Positions 26,238 through 39,700 of a stretch of 64,000 bases of DNA are shown here, one piece after another. Below the pieces are notes generated by a model that saw nothing but the letters and a program-made list of their open reading frames with translations, had not been told where the DNA came from and made no database searches. Position 1 is the stretch's first letter. The number at the start of each line of letters is the position of its first letter. The stretch comes from Varroa destructor (Eukaryota > Arthropoda > Arachnida > Mesostigmata > Varroidae), in the NCBI RefSeq assembly GCF_002443255.2, contig NW_019211454.1, positions 5,365,858 through 5,429,857 on the forward strand, written 5' to 3'. The position numbers and the translations under genes are program-made.

Positions 26238-26399
26238 AGCAGCAGCTATAGCTTCAAGAGAAACAATAATCGCAACAATAATAACGTGCACGATTATTTC
26301 GACACAGGAGTGCATTGTTGCCAGAGTGACGACAAAGAGAGCCGCGCGAAAGTGACCCAACGGCCAGCTTCAACAGCAGCAGCGACGTCAACCAAGGAT

Positions 26400-26400
<1 letters not shown>

Positions 26401-26434
<34 letters not shown>

Positions 26435-26443
26435 TAGCAGCAG
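26401..26443. repeat. CAG triplet repeat in Sox 3' UTR
   Basis: About ten pure CAG units and a few variants, 160 bp after the Sox stop codon. Confidence 0.95.
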
Positions 26444-27297
26444 AACAAAAACAACTCGCCGATAGATTGAACCAGCTGATAAAGCGTTTGGGCTTATCTG
26501 CACGAGGAACCATCGAATCAGAAGGCCCTGCGCCAATTCACGTACACTCCAACAGTTCATACAGTCACACGATCCACATCACAAGGGCACACATCCCTCA
26601 AAATATCATTTTCCTTGCAAATGTTATGTCTATTTTAACTCTAAGCTCGTATAAGGCGTTCAGAGCTTGCATTTTACCACTGGTTAGTTTCTGTATAGGA
26701 ACAGAATCGATTCCCGTCCATATAACCTACGCTGTGAGGTACTTCCTTTCAAAATCTAGAGACAGTCGATTACATATTTGCAGTACGAGAAATCCTTATA
26801 TTATAACTGTAAAAATTTTATATACTACAATTTTCTGCATCGTTATAATTTCTACTTTAAATGTTCTTTATGTATTCGAAAGGCAACAACCCACAATAAC
26901 AGAATCACAGCAAAAAAAAAAAAAAGAAAAAAACAAAACAGCCTCAGTCAAAGCTGCAATGTTAACACAAACAACCATGTTACGGGCGAGATAGTACCAG
27001 CAAAAAACTTACTAGAGAAACAACAGAATGTGACGCCGGGAAGATGCAGAACGCGTAAATCTCTTATCACCTCTAATGTATATAACTATGTCAAGAGAAA
27101 GATTGTACCGCTGATAGAAATTCGATAAAGATTTGGTTAGTGGTCAGACCCTGCATTGACTGTAACATCAACCAAAAATGCAGCCAGCATATAGATAAGC
27201 GAACAGTAGTAACTATAATAATAATTATCACTACGATTATCATTATTATTACTATTATTCATAATAACTAACAACACCAGTACGCCATGATGGTGAT

Positions 27298-27303
27298 AAT
27301 AAA
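27298..27303 (+). terminator. Candidate Sox polyadenylation signal AATAAA
   Basis: First canonical hexamer downstream of the Sox stop codon, about 1.06 kb away. Later candidates exist at 27496-27501 and 28766-28771, so the true cleavage site is uncertain. Confidence 0.3.
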
Positions 27304-27522
27304 CACGATTAGGAGACGATCTATCTGACATAAGAACGCGCCTCACACAACTCTACAACTGTTAAAAACACCCGAACGCTCAGAGGGAATATCGGCTCGC
27401 GTGAGGTCAGTACCATTGTATTCAGACCGGGTCAGCCCGATTGCACGAGGAAGCTAACTTGTGAGCCAGAAACCTATCGTTAGTTGATGGTAAATAATAA
27501 AACAGCTGGTCTTCTAAACCCC

Positions 27523-27541
27523 CCGCCGCCGCCGCCGCCGC
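27523..27541. repeat. CCG triplet repeat downstream of Sox
   Basis: About six CCG units. Confidence 0.9.
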
Positions 27542-28164
27542 TACGCTGGAAGGAGGTATGGCGACGGGTGTATCGTTTAAAGGAGCCATTAAAAACGTTC
27601 GTTTCCCTTTTGGTTGAAAGCGGACGCGTCGTAAGAAGCGAAACGAGGCAAACAGATTATATTATATAATAGGTCTATAAATAGTGCACGGCAGCGGCGG
27701 CGTCGGCCATTTCGATATATAATATTATAATTATATTCATTATTATTATTGAAATCAATCGTCTCCATCAAAGGTGCGTACAACCGAGTGGACATAGGGA
27801 TGGAGGACGTGATCCTGTGCCACGTTCTCAACCACGACACAATGTGTGATTTATGTCTGATGTCCGCACGCAGTCCGGATGTATTATTATGTAAATATAT
27901 AAACCTCTTGTGAATTATCTGCCTCCCCAGAGGTTTCTTTGCCCCATCTGTCGTCCTTCGATGGGATCCCCCGCACATCGAGACGATCCCTATTCGATGA
28001 GCTATTTCTACAGAACTTTACATACAAGCATTCAAAAGCACGGTGAAACAAATATATCATCACTGAACGCTGTGCATAGGCATAAGAAATAATCTCGCTA
28101 TTCCAACTCAAACGCGACACAGGGAAAAATGCGACTAAATACGTCAAGATACAATCTATAGCAG

Positions 28165-28198
28165 TGTGTGTGTGCAACAACAACAACAACAACAACAA
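28165..28198. repeat. GT run joined to CAA triplet repeat
   Basis: GTGTGTGTG then about eight CAA units, in the Sox 3' flank. Confidence 0.93.
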
Positions 28199-28364
28199 AA
28201 CATAATACATACCCCTACCCTCCCTTCGAAATACCTCCGAGTATATAGAGTCATTTTTGCTGAAAGAAAACATGCTCTGATTGCGGTATATATACATACG
28301 CTAGAATCAGTTGAATGATCAGACCCTACAATGGTAACCATGTAGTGGATTAGTAACTTCAAGA

Positions 28365-28384
28365 TTATATATATATATATATAT
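28365..28384. repeat. AT microsatellite
   Basis: About ten AT units in the Sox 3' flank. Confidence 0.93.
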
Positions 28385-28656
28385 GATCGAGAAGTATCAT
28401 GAAGTGAGGACATCAATGCATACATAAGACATACACAAACGTAAATAGATATATAAATATTTATTGTTTGCCCTCTTACTATTTATCCGATGCGTACAAG
28501 AAGAACCTTTCTCAAAAATGAAGAGAACACAAATTGTACATTTTTCCAAACCCTTTGGCGCCGGCTGTCACTATGATGTTTATTATATTATACGATACAT
28601 GACGCTGTTCCCACCGAATCCGCTCCAGAAGCGAATGTACCATTATTGTAATATAA

Positions 28657-28658
<2 letters not shown>

Positions 28659-28715
<57 letters not shown>

Positions 28716-28726
28716 ATATATATATA
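28659..28726. repeat. CT microsatellite followed by TA repeat
   Basis: About 28 CT units with one TTC interruption near 28698, then a short TA run to 28726. It lies downstream of the Sox gene. Confidence 0.97.
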
Positions 28727-29406
28727 CAACCCGTAAATCAAATCGTGACTAATTGATCGAAAAATAATAAAAGACCCATGAAAAGCATTTGCGTACTGGC
28801 AAAAAGTAAGGAACAACAAAAAGAAAACAACTTTACCGCGAAAAGAGACGATATCAAAACCGGCAAGTATGGCATTTCTCAGGGATCTGTCGGAAAACGC
28901 TTATCACTATTAGGATGATTTAAGTGTTCAAGCTTTTTTCGAACATGGCCTACAAGGTACGCGGAGCCCATTCATTGAGAGGTCTGTCGGAGCTCTCTAT
29001 ATGATCTCCCTCTAACCAGAACAATGTCAGTGTGGTATCAAATCATTTGTGTGTACGGTCACTCTGCAGATACTCGATTTATGTCAGGGATGGGATTTTA
29101 AAAAAAAAAATGTAAAAAAACACCACTATAAATACCTATGTTACACCAAAAGTAACGATTTGATACACGTCTATTTTGTAAAAAGGATTGTCTACATCTA
29201 TTGGCTTCCAGTTCGGTCAGTGTCCTGAGTGCGCCATCAGCAAAAAAGTACGATTTCCCTCCTCACAGCGAGAAACGTGATGACATTTTTGAAGTTTCCT
29301 ACTAAACGTATTGTGAATTTGACGCAAAAAATTGTCTATTTCTATCGAATGAAGTATTTCTAAGTAGATAACGAACATTGAAATAGGATTTGGCGACGAC
29401 GGGACG

Positions 29407-29427
29407 TTTTTTTTTTTTTTTTTTTTT
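29407..29427. repeat. Poly-T tract of 21
   Basis: Longest homopolymer in the window. Others: T17 at 10622-10638 and T15 at 8020-8034. Confidence 0.97.
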
Positions 29428-30401
29428 ATCATAATTGACTAAACGGTTGACAAGAATAAAAAACATAGTCCACATGGACCTCGCGTAAACGTACGGGCAG
29501 GCACAGAAACGTAAAAGTTGTTGATAGGTTGAATATCAATGAAACGGTAACCGGGAGGTTAGCAATCATACAGCTGCAATAAGATGTTTGTACCAAGAAC
29601 AGAAAAACCTCTGTGACGAACCGTTGAGAATCTGAAATGCCACGGCGGCAAACCCTTTGGCGTATGTATCTCTCCATGAACATTAATCTTAAATAAGTAA
29701 AAGTGAACATTTGACAAGTCGACGTTTTTTTTTCTACTCTAATTGGAAAGTAACGAAATTGGAAAATGGGGCACGATGAAGTTGGCAAAACCCTACTAAG
29801 GGTCTAGGCGTGGGAAATAGCATCGATTGACCATCCTCATTCCAATTTTGAAATCTTGGCGATGTCTTTCTCAAGGTGTTCACCAACGGTTGATGGCGCC
29901 CGGCCCGAACGCTTTCGTTTGTCTCTTGAAGCAAACCTCCGACGGCGACGCGCCTAAACCCTTACATAACCCTAATCCGTTTAATCGTTATTGTCAGGTT
30001 TTCTTCTAGAAAAGGCCTGCAGGTCCTGATAAGCCAGCAGCCAGCTGTTGCAGACGTGGATCAGAATCTGACCCTCAAATCTTTTATAGAAGAAGCAACA
30101 AACGAGAGCAAAAGATCTACATTGCGTATCCGTCCACTTGGTGTGCGCGGTCCACCGCGGTCGGAGGTCCCTTTCCTTGTGCATACACATCACACGATTA
30201 ACTCGACCGATATATATACATACAATATACATAGATATATATATATATATAAAAGTAGACTAAATATCAACAACGTTGCAAATAATGATAATGCGGCATA
30301 TGAAAGGAAATACATATGCGACTATGGATGGCTTGATATTGGAGATAACTATGATTATAAAATGGTATAAATGAGCAACATGTTTGGATATGATTGGAAA
30401 G

Positions 30402-30402
<1 letters not shown>

Positions 30403-30438
<36 letters not shown>
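30403..30438. repeat. TA microsatellite, about 18 units
   Basis: Uninterrupted TA. A shorter one lies at 30234-30252. Confidence 0.95.
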
Positions 30439-30442
<4 letters not shown>

Positions 30443-31339
30443 CACAGTACGCTGTAATAATGTAGACGTTAGGGGGCCACATCCAAGCGCCGTACGACCG
30501 TAGGGTTGTTGCGCGGTCGGCAACATGAAGAACTCGGTGAGCACGAGCCCCTCTAACCTGTACAGAATTCCCATACATCGTAGCAACTGAGTAATAGTTG
30601 AGTAAAATAAACGACAAAAACACCCAATTCATTTTTTGCTTTTTTGTAACGATAATGAAAATAATTATTACTGCTAGTGTAATAGATATCAATCATAATA
30701 ATTAGTACTACACAATGAGCAAGGACAGCGCGGGTTGCATTAGGCCAAATGACATCAACGGCAATATATTTAGGATGGCCTAAGCGGATTGGCGTAGACC
30801 TAATCAGAGCAAAAGGAATAAAAATACTACTACTGATAATGACATTGAATATGACGAGTAATAAATGACGCTGATGACGACACTATTACTATTTAAGATG
30901 ACAGTAGCAGAAAAGTGACGGCACAACATCATCGAATCCTAGATGAAGGATCTTATGAAAGAACAATAATAACAACAGTAACTATATTATTAGTATTACA
31001 TTATATACTAGTTATAACAATAATAATGGGACAAGACGTCGCTAGGAAGAACATAGGCAGGGCAATTTCACTAGCCGACGAGCGGCGAAAGCAATGGCAG
31101 TGAGCGATTTTCAAGCCGTGCCGACGCGCAATGAATATAATTAATCGTAGCAGTCGGTGCATAAGGAACCCTGGCGAGCAGAATATAAATGCAAAGAATG
31201 AAAAATGCCGATAACATAATAGGGTCAGTTCGGAGAATTGCGTTCTGATAATAGAGACCTCTCTGGGAAACTACCCAGACGCTAGCGGGTTGCTGATTAG
31301 GGACAACTACCACTTCAACAGTGGTACAACAATGTCTCC

Positions 31340-31424
31340 GTGTGTGTCTGTGTGTGCGTGCGTGCGTGCGTTTGTGTATGCTTGTGTGTGTATGCGTGAG
31401 TGTTTGTGTGTGTGTGTGTGAGTG
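31340..31424. repeat. GT-rich imperfect microsatellite
   Basis: GT repeats interrupted by GC, TC and TT steps over about 85 bp, including a GCGT-type stretch in the middle. Frames across it are composition artefacts. Confidence 0.9.
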
Positions 31425-34400
31425 CAAAAAGCGTGAATATAAATGGGGTAAGCTCTACGGGAGGGGCGCATTCAGCATACGACGAACACAGACAGAAAGA
31501 GAGATTTGGGTAAATATTAGGTATTTTCTCGCTGGCCGGCAAAGAAAACGAAAAAAATGATAACGAAAAGCAAAAAGCGAATTCACTTGGTATAGACCAA
31601 AGTGAGCGGAGTGTAGCGGTGAACCTCTTTGGCGGATCCACGGTTAAGAGATACTGGCAAGTAATAATAAATAGATGATTAAAGAAATAACGCGGCAAGA
31701 TATGATTGAATGGTGACGATGACGGCGAGGCAGGATATGGCAGACTAAACATAGTGAAGAGTTTAAATACAAATGAAAGAAGACGACGATAACAAAAAAT
31801 GAAAATATAAATAAAATAAATACAGTGATACATTACGAAAAAAAAAACAACTATTTGGTAATTTTTTACTGATCCTGATTGGCCTGCGTAATAGGTAAAT
31901 ATACCAATAACATATATATAACAATATATATGGTATATATAACAATAACATAATAGATATGTAGGTGTAGATTAAACAATAACACCAGATAGTTTTATTT
32001 ATTTAAAAGATCCTTTAAACAACAATGGGTATCCAATTGGGAACCAAAAAAACATAAAGGTATATATTTACAATTATTTCTAGATTCTAGACTTTCAAAT
32101 GCACTTTTTTCTATTTAAAATAAATCAATAATTTATCCCGACAGCTATTTGTGTTTATTAATGGTTTTTAATCGACATATTTGTTCAATTTATTGACTGG
32201 TATAGATAAAAGACAGTGGTTCGGTACGATACGAATCGTTGGTGGGATGCCTGCCCGCTGAGATGCCTGAAGCACCCCTGAAACCGTTGTCAAGAATAAG
32301 GTCAGATCGAAAAATTACGAAGCACCTTTTCCTAAAGACTTGAAATAGATGTAATATGTATATGAACTGTACACCGTTGCACGGGTGTTTCGAGTTTTAT
32401 GCCTGATACTGCCGTCGTTTCTTGTTTTTTTAAACTATTGCTTCGGACGATGGACCCCTTTACCCAAGTGGTGCGAAAGTGTGTCATCGCCTCGTCTCGA
32501 ACTTTGACTACCTTATATGCTTCTAAGTTCATGAAACAAAAGCGCTACTGCACCATCACGGACCAACCCACCTAATATTCCGCTAACGAGCTAGCAAAAT
32601 GGAATATCCAAGCACTTGCAAAATTTAGCCGGGATCAAGAAACAATATTCAATGCATACATAAGGGTAGATCACTCTTTATATATTAATTCAATGCATAG
32701 ATACATAACCGGTCTACTATTGAAAAACAGACTTCGGTTCCAGCGACCAAAAAGACAACAAGTGTGCTCAAGATGAAGCCCACCGGTGAACCACGGCAAT
32801 TTTTGTCAGATACAGTACCATATACCTCAAAGGGGCCTATTTTCATAATTTTCAAAGCCCGTTATAGAGTACGAGTGCTTTTGGAGTGTGAATCACCTAT
32901 TTCTCCTACAATTACAAGATTGCTGAAAGCACTTATGCGGTATTGTGACTTCGAATTTATCTGGTACCATCATAGACACTTGACTTTTGCTGGTTAATTT
33001 ATATTCCTCAATGTCACTATTCAACTGATTACTAACCCCGATAGAAAATTATATTGCGAATATCCGTTTAATTACTGAAGGTTTAACTCGAGCCTTTCTA
33101 CGTACATTTGCTGAGACGAACAGAAAGGGCATGCCTTATATATTGTAACTAACGTTGCTTTTTATCAGCCCTCCATAAAAAGAGGTATAAAGGTTCCGCA
33201 GGTGACCTATACTTTAGGATTTCCAGGGTATGTATAAATTTCATCGAACCCAGCACATGGAAAAGATGTCGGTCGTTAACTATCTTACACTATTATAGAA
33301 AAAAAAAGTCCTTCACAACCTTGCCATATTCGTCATTTTTATTCTATCGAATAGTTAATTTTATCCAAAACATAATGAACAAATAAAAGGCTTACAGTGA
33401 AAACAAGCGAACATACTTCTCTACATAACCATCTATTACCTAATACATAAAATCAAATCATCAATAATGTTTTCAATAATATATAAGCAATTAAATCAAA
33501 CGAACGTATATAATACGCGACTAAGTCTGACGATACCCGGCGACAGTTTTTGCTTTAGAAGCATACATTTTTCAACCAAAAATTATTTATGCACAACAAT
33601 AATACGACACTAACAGGCGCGATTAAAAACAACAGACGTAGCAGACGAAACACAAGAGTTCCTAAATTCTGGTCCTTTTTTCTGTTACCCCAGCTGCCTC
33701 TGCTTTTCATCGTTGTCGCTGTTATCGGCCCTGGGCAGCAGCGGCAGACCAAGCAGCGTCCGTCCAAACGTCGAAAGTTGGCTTTTGCTAAGTTAAGCCC
33801 TCCATTGCACTGGCTTTGCTTCCACTGCTTCGATCCAGTGGTTGAAACTGTTGCTGCTACTAATGGCTGGGAGGTTAGATGATTCGTTGGCAAGGCAATA
33901 TCAAGGAGTTGTCAAGCAAAACAACAATCGCTTCAGTGGCGCCTCCTGGGAATCGCCAGGCGAAGCTTGCGGAAACATTATAGCAAGGACCTACCTTTCA
34001 AGGGACAGAACCGAAATGATGGTAGTAGCTCCAGTAGCAGGGCCGCTGTGATGCGACTGGGACCGTAGTATCAGCAGCAGACGCCGCCGCTAAATAAAAT
34101 GACGTAACGTAGTCCAACTACGAACGAGCAATATTAGTTAGGACAGCCTCCGACGAAGAAGATAACGCACCACCCAACGCCTAAGTCTCGGAAGCCGTCG
34201 GCGTGTCAAACGCTGAACGATGCCAACACAGATCAACGCAGTTAATTTTTTTTTTTATCAAACATCTGATAATGCTAAAGTTTTACAAGATATGTGAGAT
34301 GTATTTTAGCATTAAGTGGCGTTCTGTGGGACAATTGGTGGAAAAATTCGGTAGTATTATGTACTTCTTCTTTTTTTTTTTTTAATATTAAACCTACCGG

Positions 34401-36696
34401 CATTTGTCGTATACTAATTATTACCGTACGTGGTGGAAACGGCTGGTTCTTAAAAAAAGTTTTTGTTTTTATAACTGAACGTCAACTTCCGCCGGCATAA
34501 AGTTCAATGACGATGCGATAACGCTAAAATATGTGAACTGGCTGCAATAATTTGCAAATGGTCCAATGGGGCGATAGCAGCAGGTTTAGTGTTATAAGAG
34601 GAACTAATAAGTCAAAACCTATGTTTATTGAGTGTCTTACTAAAAATTATATTCATATATATATGCAAGAGTAAAATGAACAAAAGCAGTAATTGTGGTA
34701 AGATAGATAAAGACAGTAGTACTGAAATATTACTAAACTACTACGAAGCAGCTAAACCAATACTTAGCACGCAGTATTTTATTACGCAGTTTTCATTTCA
34801 GACTACATCACAAAACTGAGAAAATGAATTAAATATCAGAGCTCTAGAGAAGGAACTATTATGCTTGCCAACACGATACTACATCCACGTTTGTTTGGGC
34901 ATATAAAGTTCCATTTGTATCCACGCGTGAACTATTCTGTCGCTCCCATTGAAAGACTTTACGCTTTCCAAGTTGGTAATAATTTGGCGATTTTTCGAGA
35001 TCGCGCGTTCATCACTGAAGCTTTTGGCATAGGAATACCGGCTAGCTGTTAATCAGACATCATTGCCGCTATATATATATATATAGCTGCAAATTATAGT
35101 GTTTTTGCCCGTGTTTAGTCTGTTCTAATACGGTACTACGGATCTGGCTTTGGTCGTTGTTTGTGGTCTATTCGCATACAGGTTCTACCGAAAAAAAAAA
35201 GTACTTTATAGGTTCTATAGAAATTATGCGTTTTGAAGTAGGTTCCACTAGGACTTCAGAGTTGCAAGTTGAGAGGCACTATTCGCAAGGTTCGGCTACA
35301 AAAACAAAAAGAAAAAAATTAAGTTTCTTTATATTAAGTCTATCATTACTCGTTTCCTGGAATTGGAGTTCAATATCATACAATAGTTTTATCCTTCCAG
35401 AACACTTCGTTACATAATTGGATTATGGAAAGGATTAGGGGTAAACTACATTCAGAATAGCTTTCAAGCATGAAAAGCAAGTTAGCTCGTATTCATTCGT
35501 GTTGCGCACAGCCGAGCTATACGTTGAGCAATTTTGCGCTATCATTTACTTTCGATGTGTGTTTTATCTAAGTACTATTTACGACACGAGCATATTTGAT
35601 GGATATATAATGCTTTTCAGCGTTAAGGCCTATTTTTTGTTTCTCTTCTAGCTGGCGCTATTAGCAATTTTCTTTAAATATAATTCATACAGAGAATTGT
35701 TTCCAATTTTAGCTAAAATACACCAGAAAAACTAATTAATTTCTTCCTATATAAAAAAAAAAAAAATACTGCTCACGCTGTGCTTCTATGTTGACTCCTA
35801 AACGGCGGCTTTTTGAAAAACTATTATCTATAAATACGAGTCTGCACGCAGGCTATTGTCAACATTTGCACATCGTTATTTTTTCACGGCAAACGCCAAA
35901 GATAGCCAGTCTCAAATGCTTTTATTTTTTTTAATTAGGAACGGCGCCCGACCATTATATTATCTAGGGTAGCCGTAAAAACAACAGTCCATTGAGTGCT
36001 CCGAACCCTCTTTGTGCAAGGTTTTGCAAACTTTAAGATGCGACAAGTTCACAACATTAGCGTAATTATGTATCGAGTGTTGATGAAAGCCACATACTAA
36101 TGTTAGGTTTTTGAAGTTGTTATGTCGATGTTGACGCTTGCACCTCGAAGAAATTTCTGAATAATGTTACAGCAGTTTTTTTTTCTGTTAATTTAGTACA
36201 CTTTTCCTAATTTTCTACTTTCAGTAGCCTGCATTTGTTTGAATTTAATCCAGTAGGACAAATAGAGCGTTGACTGATTTTCATATGATTGCTTTTTTAC
36301 AGATCGATCCGATTAGCGGACTCTTTCTCCGAACGTGTATACATACTGCCGCTGATAGCTCGGGCTTCAGCGCCGTCTGTTGAATAAGTGCGTGTTGTTC
36401 CATAAAAGAAGAACCGCGATCGATTACAACAATAGATGATGGTTTTTGAGCCAGCTTGACCTATGTGCCGTCAAAAGCGTGTGCTGCCTTCGTCGCACGA
36501 ACAAAGCCGCTATTATAATTTCGATTTATATAACTACATCACTAACGTAGGTGTGGTTGTTATGAGTCGATTATGGCTGAAACTATCCTTCGCTTAAGAT
36601 TGCGTATTGAAACAGATGCATTAGGGATACATTTGGATACATAGCAAATATTAAAGTGTATCTACAATATATTTGCGTAATTACTAAATTTATATA

Positions 36697-36796
36697 NNNN
36701 NNNNNNNNNNNNNNNNNNNNNNNNNNNNNNNNNNNNNNNNNNNNNNNNNNNNNNNNNNNNNNNNNNNNNNNNNNNNNNNNNNNNNNNNNNNNNNNN
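36697..36796. other. Assembly gap, exactly 100 N
   Basis: 100 undetermined bases, a conventional placeholder size. Both edges are TA-rich (TATATA on the left, TATATATG on the right), so the gap probably covers an AT microsatellite of unknown length. Confidence 0.99.
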
Positions 36797-39700
36797 TATA
36801 TATGTATATGTATACTTACATGTATAAATATAAATTATTGAGGACGCATTTATAATGTATAAATAGAGATGCTATCTACAGTTCATTCTGTTTACCGCAA
36901 AATAACTCTGTGATAAAATAAACACAGGCAAATTTACGTATTGCAAAGAGGAAATCATTAGACATATTGTGAATTTGCGGAAACGCGTAACGTAAATGAA
37001 ATTATATTGAGTCTGGCCAATACCAGCTTTAACGCGCTGAGTCCGCGTAGCTGTATCGTTCACGGGTAGTGGCTCCACCTGGCGATAATCAGGTGAACGT
37101 TTGGCTACAGCGCAATGGTTTCAAATGGAGTTCTTGTTGTCAAGCGACTAGTACTTTGTAAGCCTTTTTTGTTATATGGAACTTACCAGCTGAGAGAATT
37201 CTGATACATTTAGATATAGTGTCAAACTATTTTTCCGTGATTATTTCTTTATAATTAGATGTGTGTCCTGTATAGGACACAAGTGCATATGATAGCTAAA
37301 TAAATATTGTTGGCGGTTATTTTTTTTACTAATGGTTAGGCAATTGTTAAGCTAATAGAAAAGTTTTCATCTTAAACCGGGGGATTGTCAGAACTCATTT
37401 GAAAACTCATATGTCGGCCTCGACCGTCTACTTGGAATACTCAATTTTCCTAACGATACTATTGCTCAATAGATTATGAACTTATAACAAACTTTACAAA
37501 ATTTATGCAGAAGTAAACTTGTGTTTAACTCTGCGTTTCCGTCACGGAGACTACTGAGGTTACATTGGCATGGAATACAAATATAATGTGATGCATTAAT
37601 TAGCTACATTTTGTGGCGCTGTTTTTCTTCGATTAGCGAACGAAGAAGACATTTAATGTTGACAGCGTTGTCTGTCTATAATCCTACATAATTAGTCTGT
37701 CTGTTTCTATATATATATATATATGGCGCACATTGGACGGAAAAATAAAACGATCCGTTCAGATGGGCAAACGCTTGTGGTTTACTTTAAGGCTTGCATA
37801 ACAAAGTCCGTCTGACGACTTCTATAACATTTAGAAGAAGAAGACATTTGAGAAAAATACGAATTGTGAAGTGCGCCCTTTTCGGTTAGGGGCTTTGCTA
37901 TAAGCTATATATCCACTGAGTTAGCTAACCTGTACATAACCCCCATTTATGGTATTGAAAGTAGATCTCGTTGCTTCGCTAGATCTAACGCCTAGTATCT
38001 TCCATTGGTCGAAAATCAGTCGAGAATCGTTCAAGGATTCTCAACTACGAATATACAATAGCTATAAGTCAACAATATTTGCGTTTTATATTATTATTAT
38101 TATCGATATTCATTGTTCATATGGTTCCTAGCAGGCAGTAGTGTAAAATTTACCATAAATCTTGCGATAAATGCAAATCTTTGAACTAGACTTCGCGTTG
38201 TATTAAGTGCTTTATACTTAATATCACATATAAGATATGTCTTATATATATAAGATACTATAATATCCCGTATCGCATATCCAATCACAATATTCTATTT
38301 AGGTTTCTTGTGCTTAGGACACACCAACTATCCGTTGGAGAGTGAGATCATTTTGGGGCAAAGTTGATGCACTGTTTCCTGTTACATGACATCGACTCGC
38401 AGTACCGTATTAATACTTGAAGCAATCTAACACCTCGGAAATGTTGTCCAATTTATCCAATCTATAGATTGACTAAGTTGAAATAAAATTAAACTTCTTA
38501 TTGTTTACCTTAGAACAATAAGGCTTATATTTTTATTTAAATTCTCCTGAAGACTTGATCGAGGACACTCATATCATCTGTGCAGTGAACGATATTACTG
38601 CCATTGGTGCTTTTTCAGCAGTGTGATAAAAAATGACTGCGTCGATACGTCAGCGTTAACCTAGTACGATCTTTATGGAACCGCTAGCCAGGTTTGCAGG
38701 CTAAAGGCTCGAAGCTCTTGACTCACTGTGAATAGATAGATAGTTTATAGTCTTCTTTGTGCTATTATGTGACAGACCACGTTACTGATATTGTCGTTGA
38801 GTCAAAAATACCATGCAGATCTATCATATTGTTTATATGTAACATCAAATTCTAGAAATGTATTTGTCTAGAATGAAATGGACAATAGTAAATGTTAGGC
38901 CCTTTGTTTGGAGATCAGCAAAAAGCCTTAAAGGCTAACCCTACCTAGGCAAATTGAATCTTCATAATTAGCTCAATAATCAGACTTGATTGTTGATATT
39001 GACTATATCATTCATACATATAGATATATAAATGGACTAGTTAAAAGCAAGTTTTCTACCTGGTCGACATTTTACAAAAAAGTGAGTTAACTCCATTAAT
39101 ATTGATATTTATATGCTGGGCCCTCTCTGTGGTTTTTGTCAGTCTTTCTTGTCTAAATACCTAGCTGCACGTCAGCGCTGATCTCCTCTATGGACAAATT
39201 CGAAATTGATTTTTTTAACTCGACCTCTGCCTGGGAGGGGGCAAAGTGCCAGGTATTAGGTGTACCTCGATTTCCTTTGTTTCTAACAGACATTTTCTCC
39301 GTTCACGTCACTCGGCTACAAGTTGACTTTCTGTGCTATAATCCGTTTCGCCTCTGGTTTACTCTACCGGATATAGTATAGAATTCTGGTGTCCGATGGT
39401 ACATTTTCTCTCACCTCACAGTGTTCTCGTTAGATATGGATAGGTCTAGAAGTTTAGATGTTCTTCTTCTAGGCGCTAAACGGCGTTATGCTTTAGCGGC
39501 ACCAACTTGGCTTCTTCGTAGCAATCTTTAACAATGCAAAATCCGCTTTTGCTATAATAATAATAATAATAATCATAATTAAAGTTAAAATCAATTGTTT
39601 GCAATCAGTTGAATAGCAAGCTTCATCTAATAATCTATAGAGAAGCGTCAACAGCAAGTTCACCGTCTAACACTCTTCAGATAACTTTCCCAAGTCTGAA

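Larger units (their letters stand above)
26238..27303 (+). other. Probable 3' UTR of the Sox gene
   Basis: Follows the Sox TAA directly. It begins with a CAG/CAA-rich stretch including a CAG repeat at 26401-26443, then turns AT-rich. The first canonical AATAAA is at 27298-27303 and a second at 27496-27501, so a 3' UTR of about 1.1-1.3 kb is plausible. A frame of about 175 codons at 26467-26994 looks like composition-driven noise: no domain, and it ends in Lys/Asn-rich sequence. Confidence 0.45.
27304..36696. other. AT- and microsatellite-rich spacer downstream of Sox
   Basis: CT, TA, GT and CAA repeats dominate, with alternative Sox poly(A) hexamers at 27496 and 28766. A moderately GC-richer patch at 33.6-34.1 kb has a basic 97-codon frame without a recognisable domain. 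Confidence 0.55.
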
